64,000 nt of DNA from Rhodopseudomonas palustris. GTDB taxonomy: Bacteria; Pseudomonadota; Alphaproteobacteria; Rhizobiales; Xanthobacteraceae. Both the position numbers and the translations under genes were made by a program. The DNA is taken from assembly GCF_013415845.1 (NCBI RefSeq), contig NZ_CP058907.1, forward strand, positions 4,216,001 through 4,280,000. Direction: 5' to 3'. The notes under the pieces were generated by a model, which saw only the letters and a program-made list of their open reading frames with translations, was not told the DNA's origin and made no database searches. How positions within the stretch are numbered: position 1 is the first letter of the stretch; each line of letters opens with the position of its first letter. Below, one piece after another: positions 10,580 through 19,571 of this stretch.

Positions 10580-11278
10580 ATGTCCTCCTTCGCGCTCCGT
10601 CCGCTCGCCATTGCGCCCTCGATCCTCGCCTCGGATTTTTCCAAGCTCGGCGAAGAGGTCCGCGCGGTCGATACCGCCGGCTGCGATTGGATCCATCTCG
10701 ACGTGATGGACGGCCATTTCGTGCCGAACATTTCCTACGGCCCGGACGTGATCAAGGCGATGCGGCCGCACACCAAGAAGGTGTTCGACGCCCATCTGAT
10801 GATCGCGCCGTGCGATCCGTATCTGGAGGCCTTCGCCAAGGCCGGCTGCGACATCATCACCGTGCACGCCGAAGCCGGCCCGCATCTGCACCGCTCGCTG
10901 CAGGCAATCCGCGCGCTCGGCAAGAAGGCCGGCGTCTCGCTCAATCCCGGCACGCACCCGAGCGCGATCGAATACGTGCTCGACGACATCGACCTGGTGC
11001 TGGTGATGTCGGTGAACCCCGGCTTCGGCGGCCAGGCGTTCATCCCGAGCGCGGTTCAGAAGATCAAGCAGATCCGCGCCATGGTGGCCGGCCGCCCGAT
11101 CGACATCGAAGTCGACGGCGGCGTCTCCGACAAGGTCGCCGGCGAACTCGCCGCAGCGGGTGCGAACGCATTCGTGGCCGGCAGCGCGGTGTTCAAGGGC
11201 GGCACGGTGGAGGCGTACAAGGCCAACATCGCCGGGATCAGGAACGCGGCGGCGGCGGCGAGAGGCGAAGTGGTTTAG
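10580..11278 (+). CDS. rpe: Ribulose-phosphate 3-epimerase
   Basis: 232 residues from [20 protein letters not shown]. The TIM-barrel signatures are present: [17 protein letters not shown] with the metal ligands His and Asp, [21 protein letters not shown] and IDIEVDGGV. The enzyme interconverts ribulose-5-P and xylulose-5-P in the pentose phosphate and Calvin cycles. Upstream extension of the frame to 10415 is non-coding in character. The IS481 element inserted 12 bases after its stop. Confidence 0.93.
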   Translation: MSSFALRPLAIAPSILASDFSKLGEEVRAVDTAGCDWIHLDVMDGHFVPNISYGPDVIKAMRPHTKKVFDAHLMIAPCDPYLEAFAKAGCDIITVHAEAGPHLHRSLQAIRALGKKAGVSLNPGTHPSAIEYVLDDIDLVLVMSVNPGFGGQAFIPSAVQKIKQIRAMVAGRPIDIEVDGGVSDKVAGELAAAGANAFVAGSAVFKGGTVEAYKANIAGIRNAAAAARGEVV

Positions 11279-11290
11279 GTTCACTCAAGG

Positions 11291-12559
11291 TGTACAGAGA
11301 GGGTAATCGGCTGACAGTGCCGCGGTGAGCGGGCGGCGTCAGGCGGCTACTTTGGTGGCTTGTTTTCCGGCTTTCTTTCCCTCCTTCCTTTGCTGTGACG
11401 TGGGCAGCCCTTCGACGAAGGCGGTGGCCGGTGTGCGGCCGTTCATGCCGCGGCCCTGGTGCGGCCGGCGCTGATTGTAGCCGACCAGGTAGTCGTCGAG
11501 AACGGTCTGCATCTCGTCGATGGTTTCGAACCAGGTGCGGCGACCCTCGACCCGGAAGTGCTCGTCGAGCAGGGTGCGGTGCAGCCGCTCGACGATGCCG
11601 TTGGACTGCGGCCGCTTCACCCGTGTGGTGCGGTGGTCGATGTCCTCGAGCTGCAGGAACAGCTCGTAGGGATGCTGGTCGGGCCGGCCGCAGAACTCCC
11701 GGCCGTTGTCGGACAGCACGGTCTCGATTTTGGCGTCGTGCGCCTCGAAGGTCGGCAGCACGTCGTTGTTCATCAAATGCACGGCGGTGACCGGCAGCTT
11801 GCTGGAGTAGAGCCGGGCGAAGGCGTAGCGGCTATGGCAGTCGATCGCGGTCTGCAGATAGACCTTGCCGACACCCTTGAGCGTGCCGACGAAGAAAGTG
11901 TCGACGGCGACGAGGCTGCCGGTGTGCGGGGCCTCGATGTGGCGCTCCCGGAACTCGGGCGAGAACCGTTCGAGCAGCCTTGTCTGTTCGTCCGAGAGCT
12001 CGATGGTGCGCTCGGCGGTGGTCTTCTCCAGCCGCAGCAGCCGCTCGTGCTTGGTCAGCAGGCCATGGCGCTGCCACACCCCGCGGATGCCGCCGGCGGA
12101 GACCTGCAGGCCTTTCAGCCGCAGCTCCTGCTCGACACGCACCGCGCCGTGGCACGGGTGCACCAGGGCGTGGTCGAGCACGGCTGCCTCGATCTCGGCC
12201 GAGACGCGGTTGGGATGCGGCCCCCTGGCGCCGGGCAGCCGGTCGATCAGGCCTTCGGCGCCGAAGGTCTGGAAGTTGCGGCGGATCTCGTAGAACTGCT
12301 GCCGGGAATAACCCATCACCTTGCAGGCGCGGCTGACGTTCTGAAGATCCGTGGCCAGCTCCAGCAACGAGAGCTTGCGCCGTGCTATCTTGTCCTTGGA
12401 GGTCATGATCGTTTGTCCTTGAGGTTCGATTGGTCGTTTGGCGACACCATCAAACCCGCTCGGACGCGGCGTGACCACCGGAACCGGGCGCTCGGACTCT
12501 TGCGGTCCGCGCCCGGTTCTTTCGGGGCCAAACTGTCAGGTGATTACGATCTCAGGACA
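11291..12559 (-). mobile_element. Intact IS481-family insertion sequence, 1269 bp
   Basis: Terminal inverted repeats of 27 bp lie at 11291-11317 and 12533-12559; 21 of 27 positions match and both ends read TGT...CTGACAG inward. CTCAAGG occurs directly outside each end (11284-11290 and 12560-12566), a 7-bp target-site duplication. One full-length transposase gene lies inside. An 11-bp perfect stem (12481-12491 with 12509-12519) lies between the right end and the transposase start and could block transcription entering from outside, as in many IS. All parts look functional, so the insertion is probably recent. Confidence 0.92.
11339..12406 (-). CDS. IS481-family transposase (DDE)
   Basis: 355 residues from MTSKDKIARRKLSLLELATD. 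An N-terminal HTH (VSRACKVMGYSRQQFYEIRR, about 23-42) recognises the element ends; an integrase-core catalytic domain follows with Asp in SLVAVDTFFVG, Asp in TVLSDNGREFCG and Glu in SNGIVERLHRTLLDEH, the DDE triad. A Lys-rich tail ends the protein. The frame is intact. A start further upstream (12478) lies before the best ATG and is unlikely. Confidence 0.92.
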   Translation of the reverse strand: MTSKDKIARRKLSLLELATDLQNVSRACKVMGYSRQQFYEIRRNFQTFGAEGLIDRLPGARGPHPNRVSAEIEAAVLDHALVHPCHGAVRVEQELRLKGLQVSAGGIRGVWQRHGLLTKHERLLRLEKTTAERTIELSDEQTRLLERFSPEFRERHIEAPHTGSLVAVDTFFVGTLKGVGKVYLQTAIDCHSRYAFARLYSSKLPVTAVHLMNNDVLPTFEAHDAKIETVLSDNGREFCGRPDQHPYELFLQLEDIDHRTTRVKRPQSNGIVERLHRTLLDEHFRVEGRRTWFETIDEMQTVLDDYLVGYNQRRPHQGRGMNGRTPATAFVEGLPTSQQRKEGKKAGKQATKVAA

Positions 12560-12589
12560 CTCAAGGCAATTGATGTATTAGTTATTAAT

Positions 12590-14119
12590 ATGGCCAACAC
12601 GTTCACTCTTGCGAGAGTATCAGCCCGCACTGGAATCGCTGATGCCATCTACGTTCATGGACTCTGCGGGCACCTCGAAACCACTTGGACCTCCACACAA
12701 TCAAGAGATCCCCTAGGAGGGTTCTGGCCGAAGTGGATTTGCGAAGATGTCCCCACGCTGAATGTCTACACTCTCGGATATCCGACTGACATTCTTGAAA
12801 GCTGGGCTAAAAAGGAAATGTCGTTGTATGAGCGCTCCAAGTCAATTCTCCACTACCTAGCCTCTTACAACTTTGGCGAGAGACAAATCGCATTCGTTAC
12901 CCACAGCCTAGGGGGCCTTCTTATAAAACAAGTCATTAGAACTGGACTTGAGTCTTCCAATCCCGCCTGGAAAAAAATTGCGGAAAGCATCCGGCTAGTC
13001 ATTTTCTTGGCAACGCCTCATTCCGGCTCCGGCACCGCTTCAGCGCTGAGCTATTTTCTGCCGCGACTCAGCTCCAAGTATATCAAACTACTCCGATCGG
13101 GCAGCGATGAACTAGACCAGCTTCGAACGAACTATCAGCGAACGGCCAATAGCCTTGGGATAGTAACCGCCTCTTATTATGAAACGCACAGAACGAAAAA
13201 CTTTGGGATCATTGTCGACAGACTCTCTGCGGACCCCGGCACAGCAGACTCCGAAACCATTCCAGTGGATGCAGATCACATCGGCATCTGCAAGCCATTA
13301 GACCGCAATCAACCAGTTTACCTAGGAATCAGCAAACTACTAAGAGAGTTCACAATCGCGGAACACGCCTCCACGAATGAAATAGCCGCACCATCAAAAG
13401 TCAGAGCGGAACGGCTCTATTTCAGTATCTTTGATCAACCAACGACCAACGATTTCTATTTTGTTCTTCCATTTGATGGAGCAACAGCTTTTTCCATACC
13501 CTTAGTTTTCTGCATCCACAGCTCGTCACCAAAAAGCATTAAGAACGTCTTCATGACTCTTGAGATGCTGAATTTCTTCTACCAGGCTCAAGTGGGACGC
13601 ACTTTCGACCGACTTGCCGAGGCGCGCGAGATTCGGATGGTAACGGACCGTGGGGACAAGGAAGGAATTGCAAGGGTCAGTTACAAGATACCCAGCCTTC
13701 CACCGCACACCCAATTCACGATTAGAGATTATATATTCGCAAAACGCTCGACAGTATATTCAGGAACACACCCTGTCACATTCAAGGACGGCGTCTCCGC
13801 GAGACTTGAGACCGCTATGACATTTTCGATACCTGTAACTATTACTCTTGATGGCGAGGACATCGTGCCTTTTTCCACAACTCTCAAGTTCCATTTTCGA
13901 GAAGGCGATATCACAGATTTTCGAAACGTTAAGCGACGCGAAAATGAACTGCTGGGGCAAACGAAAGAGAAGACTCCTAGAGTTGCTACATTTATCGGCT
14001 TCAATGATTTTATCGAACATACTGGCGAAGTCGGATCGAGAATTAGGGAGGCGGACATCGATTCGGTGGTGATGAAAATCGCGCGGATAACCCCAAGGGG
14101 CATCGAAGAGATAAATTGA
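12590..14119 (+). CDS. Alpha/beta-hydrolase with unknown C-terminal domain, horizontally acquired
   Basis: 509 residues from MANTFTLARVSARTG; the open frame continues upstream through the IS but is only antisense there. Residues 15-250 are a serine-hydrolase fold: oxyanion region YVHGLCGHLETTW (21-33), nucleophile Ser106 in VTHSLGGLL, ATPHSGSG (141-148), and a likely catalytic His230 in VDADHIGICKP. This layout (HG..., HSLGG, DH..ICKP) is that of the DUF676/PGAP1-like domain found at the N-terminus of STAND-type and other conflict proteins. Residues ~265-509 are beta-rich (YFVLPFDGATAFSIPLVFCI) and unrecognised. The gene is much AT-richer than its neighbours and uses codons (ata, tta, aga) rare around it. 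The IS ends only 30 bases before the ATG and may have replaced its promoter. Function unknown; a lipase/esterase effector is a guess. Confidence 0.75.
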   Translation: MANTFTLARVSARTGIADAIYVHGLCGHLETTWTSTQSRDPLGGFWPKWICEDVPTLNVYTLGYPTDILESWAKKEMSLYERSKSILHYLASYNFGERQIAFVTHSLGGLLIKQVIRTGLESSNPAWKKIAESIRLVIFLATPHSGSGTASALSYFLPRLSSKYIKLLRSGSDELDQLRTNYQRTANSLGIVTASYYETHRTKNFGIIVDRLSADPGTADSETIPVDADHIGICKPLDRNQPVYLGISKLLREFTIAEHASTNEIAAPSKVRAERLYFSIFDQPTTNDFYFVLPFDGATAFSIPLVFCIHSSSPKSIKNVFMTLEMLNFFYQAQVGRTFDRLAEAREIRMVTDRGDKEGIARVSYKIPSLPPHTQFTIRDYIFAKRSTVYSGTHPVTFKDGVSARLETAMTFSIPVTITLDGEDIVPFSTTLKFHFREGDITDFRNVKRRENELLGQTKEKTPRVATFIGFNDFIEHTGEVGSRIREADIDSVVMKIARITPRGIEEIN

Positions 14120-14363
14120 TCCTATCGGTTGCCGGACGGGTACCCGAAGGCTCCCGGACATGTGCTTGCGAGGCACAGCGGGCAGGACAACGCATCTTTC
14201 CGACTTCGCCGGCGCAGTGCCGGCTTCGTTGAACCATCGTTCCGAACCGGTTGCCCGGCCCGCCGATCTGTCCCGCTTGTACGACGCCTCGCGAAGCGCC
14301 CCTCACGAACAGGATGGTGCGGACTATAATCACAATAAGAATGTTGCCAAGACAATCGATTCC
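14120..14363. other. Intergenic sequence, GC-rich junction after the hydrolase gene
   Basis: Composition returns abruptly to the high-GC norm after the hydrolase stop. Short open frames cross it on both strands but none has an RBS or recognisable product. It may contain remnants of the insertion that carried the hydrolase gene. Confidence 0.35.
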
Positions 14364-14518
14364 GTTCGTCATTCCGGGGCGCGCGGAGCGCGAGCCCGGA
14401 ATCCATAACCACCGCACTCGGTGAGAGGCACGGCGGTTGCGGCGCTCTGCGTCACTGCGAGTCCAGGGACTATGGATTCCAGGTTCGCTCGCTGCGCGAG
14501 CGCCCCGGAATGACGAAC
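14364..14518. repeat. Long inverted repeat (cattccggggcgc family)
   Basis: gttcgtcattccggggcgcg (14364 on) and its inverted partner ending cgccccggaatgacgaac (14518) frame a 155-base unit; the arms continue as gcgcgagcccggaatccat and atggattccaggttcgctcg. The same family is at 17480-17580 and, as a half, at 43728-43765. Confidence 0.8.
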
Positions 14519-14606
14519 GAAAAGTGGGAGGGCGCCCGTTCGACTCGCCTCCCCGCCCCGCGTCTGCTAAAGCGCGGCGTAATCCCCCAAAACCCACGAG
14601 TTTGCG

Positions 14607-15914
14607 ATGATCCCGCGTTATACCCGTCCGGAAATGGCTGCCATTTGGGAGCCGCTGACCCGCTTCAAGATCTGGTTCGAGATCGAGGCCCACGCCTCCG
14701 ACGCGCAGGCTGCGCTCGGGGTGATCCCGAAGGAGGCCGCCGAGGCGATCTGGAAGGGCGGCAAGGACGCCGCGTTCGACGTGGCGCGGATCGACGAGAT
14801 CGAGCGCGAGGTCAAGCACGACGTCATCGCCTTCCTGACCCATCTGGCCGAGTTCGTCGGGCCGATGTCGCGGTTCGTGCACCAGGGCATGACCTCGTCG
14901 GACGTGCTCGACACCTGCTTCAACGTCCAGCTCACCCGCGCCGCCGACATCCTGCTGGCCGACCTCGACCGCGTGCTGGCGGCACTGAAGGCCCGCGCCT
15001 TCGAACACCGGATGACGCCGTCGATCGGCCGCTCACACGGCATCCACGCCGAGCCGGTGACGTTCGGCCTGAAGATGGCCTACGCCTATGCCGAATTCAG
15101 CCGCGCCCGCGACCGCCTGGTGGCGGCCCGTAAGGAAGTCGCGACCTGCGCGATCTCCGGCTCGGTCGGCACCTTCGCCCACATCGATCCGCGGGTCGAA
15201 GAGCACGTCGCCAAGGCGATGGGCCTCGCGGTCGAGCCGGTCTCGACGCAGGTCATCCCGCGCGACCGCCACGCGATGTTCTTCGCCGTGCTCGGCGTGA
15301 TCGCCTCGTCGATGGAGCGGCTCGCCACCGAGATCCGCCATCTGCAGCGCACCGAAGTGCTCGAGGCCGAGGAGTATTTCTCCGAGGGCCAGAAGGGTTC
15401 CTCGTCGATGCCGCACAAGCGCAACCCGGTGCTGACCGAGAACCTCACCGGCCTCGCCCGCATGGTCCGCGCCTATGTGATGCCGGCGATGGAGAACGTG
15501 GTGCTGTGGCACGAGCGCGATATCTCGCACTCGTCGGCCGAGCGGATGCTGGCGCCCGACGCCACCGTGACGCTGGACTTCGCGCTCAACCGCCTCGCCG
15601 GCGTGATCGAGAAGCTGGTGGTGTATCCGGAGAACATGACCAAGAACCTCGACCGCCTCGGCGGCCTGGTGCATTCGCAGCGGCTGCTCACGGCACTGAC
15701 CCAGAAGGGCTGCTCGCGCGAGGAGAGCTACAAGCTGGTCCAGCGCAACGCGATGCCGGTGTGGCGCGGCGAAGGCGACTTCCTGTCGCTGCTGAAGAAG
15801 GACCCGGACGTCAGGAAGTACATGACCGACGACGAGATCGAAGAGCAGTTCGACCTCGGCTATCACCACAAGCACGTCGACACCATCTTCAAGCGGGTGT
15901 TCGGCGAGAGCTGA
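14607..15914 (+). CDS. purB: Adenylosuccinate lyase
   Basis: 435 residues from MIPRYTRPEMAAIWEPLTRF, the usual length of the short bacterial form. The fumarase/aspartase-superfamily signature GSSSMPHKRNPVLTEN (about residues 265-280) contains the catalytic Ser loop; the catalytic His lies in GRSHGIHAEPVTFG and TSSDVLDTC is the substrate loop. It removes fumarate from SAICAR and from adenylosuccinate in purine synthesis. It faces the purC-S-Q genes across a terminator. Confidence 0.95.
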   Translation: MIPRYTRPEMAAIWEPLTRFKIWFEIEAHASDAQAALGVIPKEAAEAIWKGGKDAAFDVARIDEIEREVKHDVIAFLTHLAEFVGPMSRFVHQGMTSSDVLDTCFNVQLTRAADILLADLDRVLAALKARAFEHRMTPSIGRSHGIHAEPVTFGLKMAYAYAEFSRARDRLVAARKEVATCAISGSVGTFAHIDPRVEEHVAKAMGLAVEPVSTQVIPRDRHAMFFAVLGVIASSMERLATEIRHLQRTEVLEAEEYFSEGQKGSSSMPHKRNPVLTENLTGLARMVRAYVMPAMENVVLWHERDISHSSAERMLAPDATVTLDFALNRLAGVIEKLVVYPENMTKNLDRLGGLVHSQRLLTALTQKGCSREESYKLVQRNAMPVWRGEGDFLSLLKKDPDVRKYMTDDEIEEQFDLGYHHKHVDTIFKRVFGES

Positions 15915-15943
15915 CAATCGCCACCGAAACGGCGTCGCTCAAC

Positions 15944-15973
15944 AAAAAGCCCCCGGTTCGCGGGGGCTTTTTT
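15944..15973 (+). terminator. Rho-independent terminator after purB
   Basis: AAAAGCCCCCG and CGGGGGCTTTT pair perfectly around GTTCG, followed by a T run. It starts 30 bases after the purB stop. The A run on the other side lets it also work for leftward transcription, but no gene there ends close by. Confidence 0.92.
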
Positions 15974-16050
15974 CATGGCTGCGGCAAGCCTGATACGCAC
16001 GAAACCGGCCACCCGCTCAAGCACGGAGCTTCGGTTCAGACTCACGACAG

Positions 16051-16138
16051 GTCATGCCCGGCCTTGTGCCGAGCATCAGCGTCTTCAGACCGATGCGCAA
16101 GCAAGACGTGAATGGCGGGGACAAAGCCCGACCATGAC
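16051..16138. repeat. Diverged palindromic repeat
   Basis: gtcatgcccggccttgtgcc and ggacaaagcccgaccatgac form imperfect inverted arms, a degenerate copy of the gtcatgcccgggcttgaccc family, between the convergent purB and purQ. Confidence 0.6.
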
Positions 16139-16161
16139 GAAGATCACCAAAGAGCTGCCGC

Positions 16162-16863
16162 TCAGGCCGCCTTGGCGAGGTGCTGGGCGAGGCCGGCGAA
16201 CAGGCCGCGGCCGTCGGTGCAGCCCATGATGTCTTCGACGTGGTTTTCCGGGTGCGGCATCATGCCGAGCACGTTGCCGCGCTCGGAGACGATGCCGGCG
16301 ATCGAGGCGGCGGCGCCGTTGATGTTGTGGCTCTCGCCGACTTCACCTTCCGGCGAGCAGTAGCGATACAGCACCCGCCCGTCGCCTTCGAGCCGCTTCA
16401 CGGTGTCTTCGTCGGCTTCGTAGTTGCCTTCGCCGTGCGCCACCGGCACCTTGATCACCTGCCCGGCCTTGTAACCCTGGGTGAACGGAGTGTCGTTGCG
16501 CTCGACGCGCAGATGCACGTCGCGGCAGATGAATTTCAGCCGCGCGTTGCGCATCAGGACGCCCGGCAGCAGGCCGGACTCGCACAGGATCTGGAAACCG
16601 TTGCAGACGCCGAGCACCAGGCCGCCATCGGCGGCGAACTTGCGCACCGCGTCCATCACCGGCGCCCGCGCCGCGATCGCGCCGCAGCGCAAGTAATCGC
16701 CATAGGAGAAGCCGCCGGGAACGACGACGAGGTCGGTGCCCTTCGGCAGCTCGGTTTCGGCGTGCCACACCATGGCGGCATCGTTGCCGGAGACGAGTTT
16801 CAGCGCGCGCGCCATGTCGCGCTCGCGATTGATGCCGGGGAAGACGAGGACGGCGGATTTCAT
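16162..16863 (-). CDS. purQ: Phosphoribosylformylglycinamidine synthase subunit PurQ
   Basis: 233 residues from [20 protein letters not shown]. It is the glutaminase subunit: a class I amidotransferase with nucleophile Cys in [20 protein letters not shown] and the His/Glu pair near the C-terminus ([10 protein letters not shown]). It supplies ammonia to PurL in FGAM synthesis together with PurS. It is last in purC-purS-[79 aa]-purQ on the minus strand; purL is not in the window. Confidence 0.95.
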   Translation of the reverse strand: MKSAVLVFPGINRERDMARALKLVSGNDAAMVWHAETELPKGTDLVVVPGGFSYGDYLRCGAIAARAPVMDAVRKFAADGGLVLGVCNGFQILCESGLLPGVLMRNARLKFICRDVHLRVERNDTPFTQGYKAGQVIKVPVAHGEGNYEADEDTVKRLEGDGRVLYRYCSPEGEVGESHNINGAAASIAGIVSERGNVLGMMPHPENHVEDIMGCTDGRGLFAGLAQHLAKAA

Positions 16864-16919
16864 GCAATTTCCGATTTCGCGTAGAGCGGGCCTGGGACGA
16901 TCTCGTCGACTGCTATTTG

Positions 16920-17159
16920 TCAGGTCGAGATTGCCGGTGCGTCATTCAGTTCGAGACGGCGCTCAATGTGCTCGAGCCGGCCGTCGTAGCGACCAAGGAT
17001 TGCGTACACGTTCTGGACGTCCTGTTGCATGGAAATCAAATAGCCACGCATGGCGTTCATTTCGGACTTCAGTTCGTCCACCTTATGGTCGACCTTGTCC
17101 AATCGCTGCTGAACCTGCTTCAGCACCTCGAAAATCAACTCATTGCTCACTTCAGCCAT
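16920..17159 (-). CDS. Small coiled-coil protein between purS and purQ (79 aa)
   Basis: [20 protein letters not shown] opens a protein that is nearly all heptad-patterned helix ([38 protein letters not shown]). No Cys, no membrane segment. It lies 23 bases after the purS stop and 56 bases before the purQ start, on the same strand, so it is co-transcribed with the purine genes. Similar short coiled-coil proteins occur widely in rhizobia, often of phage or unknown origin. No link with purine synthesis is known to me. Confidence 0.75.
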   Translation of the reverse strand: MAEVSNELIFEVLKQVQQRLDKVDHKVDELKSEMNAMRGYLISMQQDVQNVYAILGRYDGRLEHIERRLELNDAPAIST

Positions 17160-17182
17160 GACCTGATCCTCTGAACGTCGGC

Positions 17183-17428
17183 TTAGCCCAGCACCTCGAC
17201 GCGATAATTCTCGATCACGGTGTTGGCCAGCAGCTTGTCGGCGGCGTCCTTGAGGGCGGCTTCGGCCTTGGCCTTGTCGGCGGCGCCGTCGAGCTCGATG
17301 TCGAACACCTTGCCCTGGCGCACGCTGGCGATGCCGGCGACGCCGAGCGACTTCAGCGCGCCCTCGATCGCCTTGCCCTGCGGATCCAGGATCCCGTTCT
17401 TCAAGGTAACAGTTACCCGTGCCTTCAT
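17183..17428 (-). CDS. purS: Phosphoribosylformylglycinamidine synthase subunit PurS
   Basis: 81 residues from MKARVTVTLKNGILDPQGKA, ending VIENYRVEVLG. This is the small PurS protein that bridges PurL and PurQ in the three-part FGAM synthase of alphaproteobacteria. The pattern NGILDPQGKAIEGALKSLG is diagnostic. It lies between purC and the 79-aa gene; about 180 bases with a palindromic repeat separate it from purC. Confidence 0.94.
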   Translation of the reverse strand: MKARVTVTLKNGILDPQGKAIEGALKSLGVAGIASVRQGKVFDIELDGAADKAKAEAALKDAADKLLANTVIENYRVEVLG

Positions 17429-17479
17429 GGTCGCCTCGATGATCCCCTCGTCATGCCGGGCGCAAGCCTCGCCCCGCTG

Positions 17480-17580
17480 GTCATTCCGGGGCGCTCGCAC
17501 AAGCGAGCGAACCCGGAATCTCGATCGTTCTATAACTTCTGGATTCCGGGTTCGCCGCTGCGCGGCGCCCCGGAACGACG
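17480..17580. repeat. Inverted repeat (cattccggggcgc family)
   Basis: gtcattccggggcgctcgca and its inverted partner ending gcggcgccccggaacgac lie between purS and purC, with nested arms gcgaacccggaatc / gattccgggttcgc. Being inside an operon, it will be transcribed and should fold. Confidence 0.78.
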
Positions 17581-17611
17581 TCGACGGGGCGCTCAGCGCG
17601 CCCGAGCGACG

Positions 17612-18379
17612 TCAGCCCTTCACCAGCACCGGGCCGGAGCCGATCGGACGCTCGTTTTCCATCAGGATGCCGAGGCGCTTGGCGACTTCGGTGTAGGCCT
17701 CCAGCAGGCCACCGAGATCGCGGCGGAAGCGGTCCTTGTCGAGCTTCTCGTTCGACTTGATGTCCCACAGCCGGCAGCTGTCCGGCGAGATTTCGTCGGC
17801 GACGATGATGCGCATCATCTCGCTTTCGAACAGCCGGCCGCACTCCATCTTGAAGTCGACCAGGCGGATGCCGATGCCGAGGAAGAGACCGGTGAGGAAA
17901 TCATTGACGCGGATCGCCAGCGCCATGATGTCGTCGATCTCCTGCGGCGTCGCCCAGCCGAACGCGGTGATGTGCTCTTCCGAGACCATCGGGTCGTTGA
18001 GCTGGTCGTTCTTGTAGTAGAACTCGATGATCGAGCGCGGCAGTTGCGTGCCCTCCTCGATCCCGAGCCGCTGCGACAGCGAACCCGCGGCGACGTTGCG
18101 CACCACCACCTCGAGCGGCACGATCTCGACTTCGCGGATCAGCTGCTCGCGCATGTTGAGGCGGCGGATGAAATGGGTCGGCACCCCGATGTCGTTGAGG
18201 TGCTGAAACAGGTACTCGGAGATCCGGTTGTTGAGGACGCCCTTGCCCTCGATCACCTGGTGCTTCTTGGCATTGAACGCGGTGGCGTCGTCCTTGAAGT
18301 GCTGAATCAGCGTTCCGGGTTCCGGACCTTCATACAGCACCTTGGCCTTGCCTTCGTAAATGCGACGTCGCCGGCTCAT
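17612..18379 (-). CDS. purC: Phosphoribosylaminoimidazole-succinocarboxamide synthase (SAICAR synthetase)
   Basis: 255 residues from [18 protein letters not shown]; an in-frame ATG 30 bases upstream (18409) has a weak GGAG and would add [10 protein letters not shown]. The family pattern [20 protein letters not shown] at the N-terminus, [13 protein letters not shown] and [11 protein letters not shown] mark the ATP and CAIR sites. It condenses CAIR with aspartate, the step before PurB. It is the promoter-proximal gene of this purine group. Confidence 0.94.
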   Translation of the reverse strand: MSRRRRIYEGKAKVLYEGPEPGTLIQHFKDDATAFNAKKHQVIEGKGVLNNRISEYLFQHLNDIGVPTHFIRRLNMREQLIREVEIVPLEVVVRNVAAGSLSQRLGIEEGTQLPRSIIEFYYKNDQLNDPMVSEEHITAFGWATPQEIDDIMALAIRVNDFLTGLFLGIGIRLVDFKMECGRLFESEMMRIIVADEISPDSCRLWDIKSNEKLDKDRFRRDLGGLLEAYTEVAKRLGILMENERPIGSGPVLVKG

Positions 18380-18677
18380 GGGGATGTACCGTGTTTTGTT
18401 GAAATCCATCGGGTGGTGGGCTCCGTCTGACGAAAGCGGCCCACGGCGGAGCTGCCGAACAGGCCAGGAATAGGAAACAGAACGAGAACCCAGCCTCGCT
18501 GCAACCTAGCTGATTGGCCCCCTCGATACAATCGATCCGGCCGGGTGGCCCTGGAGTTTTACCCCTCGCTGTGCGCCATTGTGGCAGTTGTCTTAACGGG
18601 CGGCTCTGGATATCTAGGCATCGAACCCGCCCACCGCAAACCGGCCGTTCTGCCGGCTCAAGATCGGAACATCAGAC

Positions 18678-19001
18678 ATGACCACGTTCGACAAGCGCGA
18701 AGAAGGCTTCGAGAGGAAGTTCGCGCTCGACGAGGAGCAGAAGTTCAAGGCCGAGGCGCGCCGCGACAAGCTGCTGGGCCTCTGGATCGCCGAGAAGCTC
18801 GGCCTGTCCGGCGACGCTGCCGCCGCCTACGCCAAAGAGGTGGTGATCGCCGACCTCGAAGAGGCCGGCGACGACGACGTGGTGCGCAAGGTCACCAAGG
18901 ACCTCACCGACAAGGGCATCACCCTGCCGGAGACCGAACTGCGCGCCAAGATGGCCGAGTTCTATGCCCAGGCCGTGCAAGAGGTGAAGGCCGGAACCTG
19001 A
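18678..19001 (+). CDS. DUF1476 protein, zeta-type inhibitor of F1-ATPase
   Basis: 107 residues: MTTFDKREEGFERKFALDEE with the conserved run RDKLLGLWIAEKLGLSG and a C-terminal four-helix pattern. This family is the zeta subunit first described in Paracoccus, where the flexible N-terminus enters the F1 rotor and blocks ATP hydrolysis; in other alphaproteobacteria the inhibition can be weak. The N-terminal inhibitory segment (FDKREEGFERKFA) is intact here. It is a single gene with its own terminator, divergent from purC, not linked to atp genes in view. Confidence 0.85.
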   Translation: MTTFDKREEGFERKFALDEEQKFKAEARRDKLLGLWIAEKLGLSGDAAAAYAKEVVIADLEEAGDDDVVRKVTKDLTDKGITLPETELRAKMAEFYAQAVQEVKAGT

Positions 19002-19054
19002 CGGGTTCCCGCCGGCCGCCGCGGCGGCCAGCCTGATTGCTTGATCGAATTTTC

Positions 19055-19081
19055 AAATGCCCGGGCCTGTCCCGGGCATTT
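19055..19081 (+). terminator. Terminator after the zeta-subunit gene
   Basis: AAATGCCCGGG and CCCGGGCATTT pair perfectly around CCTGT, 53 bases after the stop. The stem is symmetric and could work in both directions. Confidence 0.85.
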
Positions 19082-19108
19082 GTGTTTCCGCTGCAGGTTT
19101 TCGGGGGA

Positions 19109-19207
19109 CCACCGTCGAGGGTGTCCCGCTCTGCAACAGTCCGCCATCCCCGCTTTAACACTCGGCACGCAGACGGAACAAAGCGGCGACGAATCGCTGC
19201 GAATCGG
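19109..19207. repeat. Dispersed element, copy A
   Basis: Shares the blocks gtgtccc-ctgc-acag, cttaac, acgcag-cggaacaaagcgg and gacgaatc-c-gcgaatcg with copies at 24.13-24.35 and 25.11-25.35 kb. On the minus strand all three keep one open frame (here RFAAIRRRFVPSA). In this copy the GAAC-N7-GAAC motif is degraded to GCAC-N7-GAAC (19165-19179). Confidence 0.65.
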
Positions 19208-19571
19208 CCTTGCCGGCGCGGCGAGTGCTCCAGCTTGTGCGTCCGCATTCCCGCTGACACCAAGGGTGGAGGCCGCCCCCCTTGCCCAGGGTCGGTGAAC
19301 GGCGCGGAAGAGTTAACATCCCGGATCGAAACGATCGGGACGCGGCAGCGCGGGGCCATCGGCGCGACGGTGCGGCGGCGGCCCCTGCCGTTGCCAGCGG
19401 GTAGCCCGCACAAGCGCAGCGAATGCAGGCCCAGGCACAAGAGGCAAAATCCGGATCTGACGCCGCTCATCCGGCTGCACCGGCCGCGATGTCCGGGACT
19501 TGCCGGCGGCACAATTCCTAGGTATATATTCTTATGATCGATTGATGCCCTGCTTTGACCGGAGCCCCAGC
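19208..19571. other. Intergenic region before the HTH gene
   Basis: No convincing gene; only high-GC shadow frames. An AT-rich patch at 19518-19540 (taggtatatattcttatgat) is the probable promoter of the following gene. Confidence 0.4.

Noticed and set aside
11459..12589. Upstream extension of the hydrolase frame through the IS
   Set aside because: The extension is antisense to the transposase and lies inside the IS; the real start is the ATG at 12590.
14120..14363. Short plus- and minus-strand frames after the hydrolase gene
   Set aside because: No RBS or family pattern; likely chance frames in GC-rich DNA.
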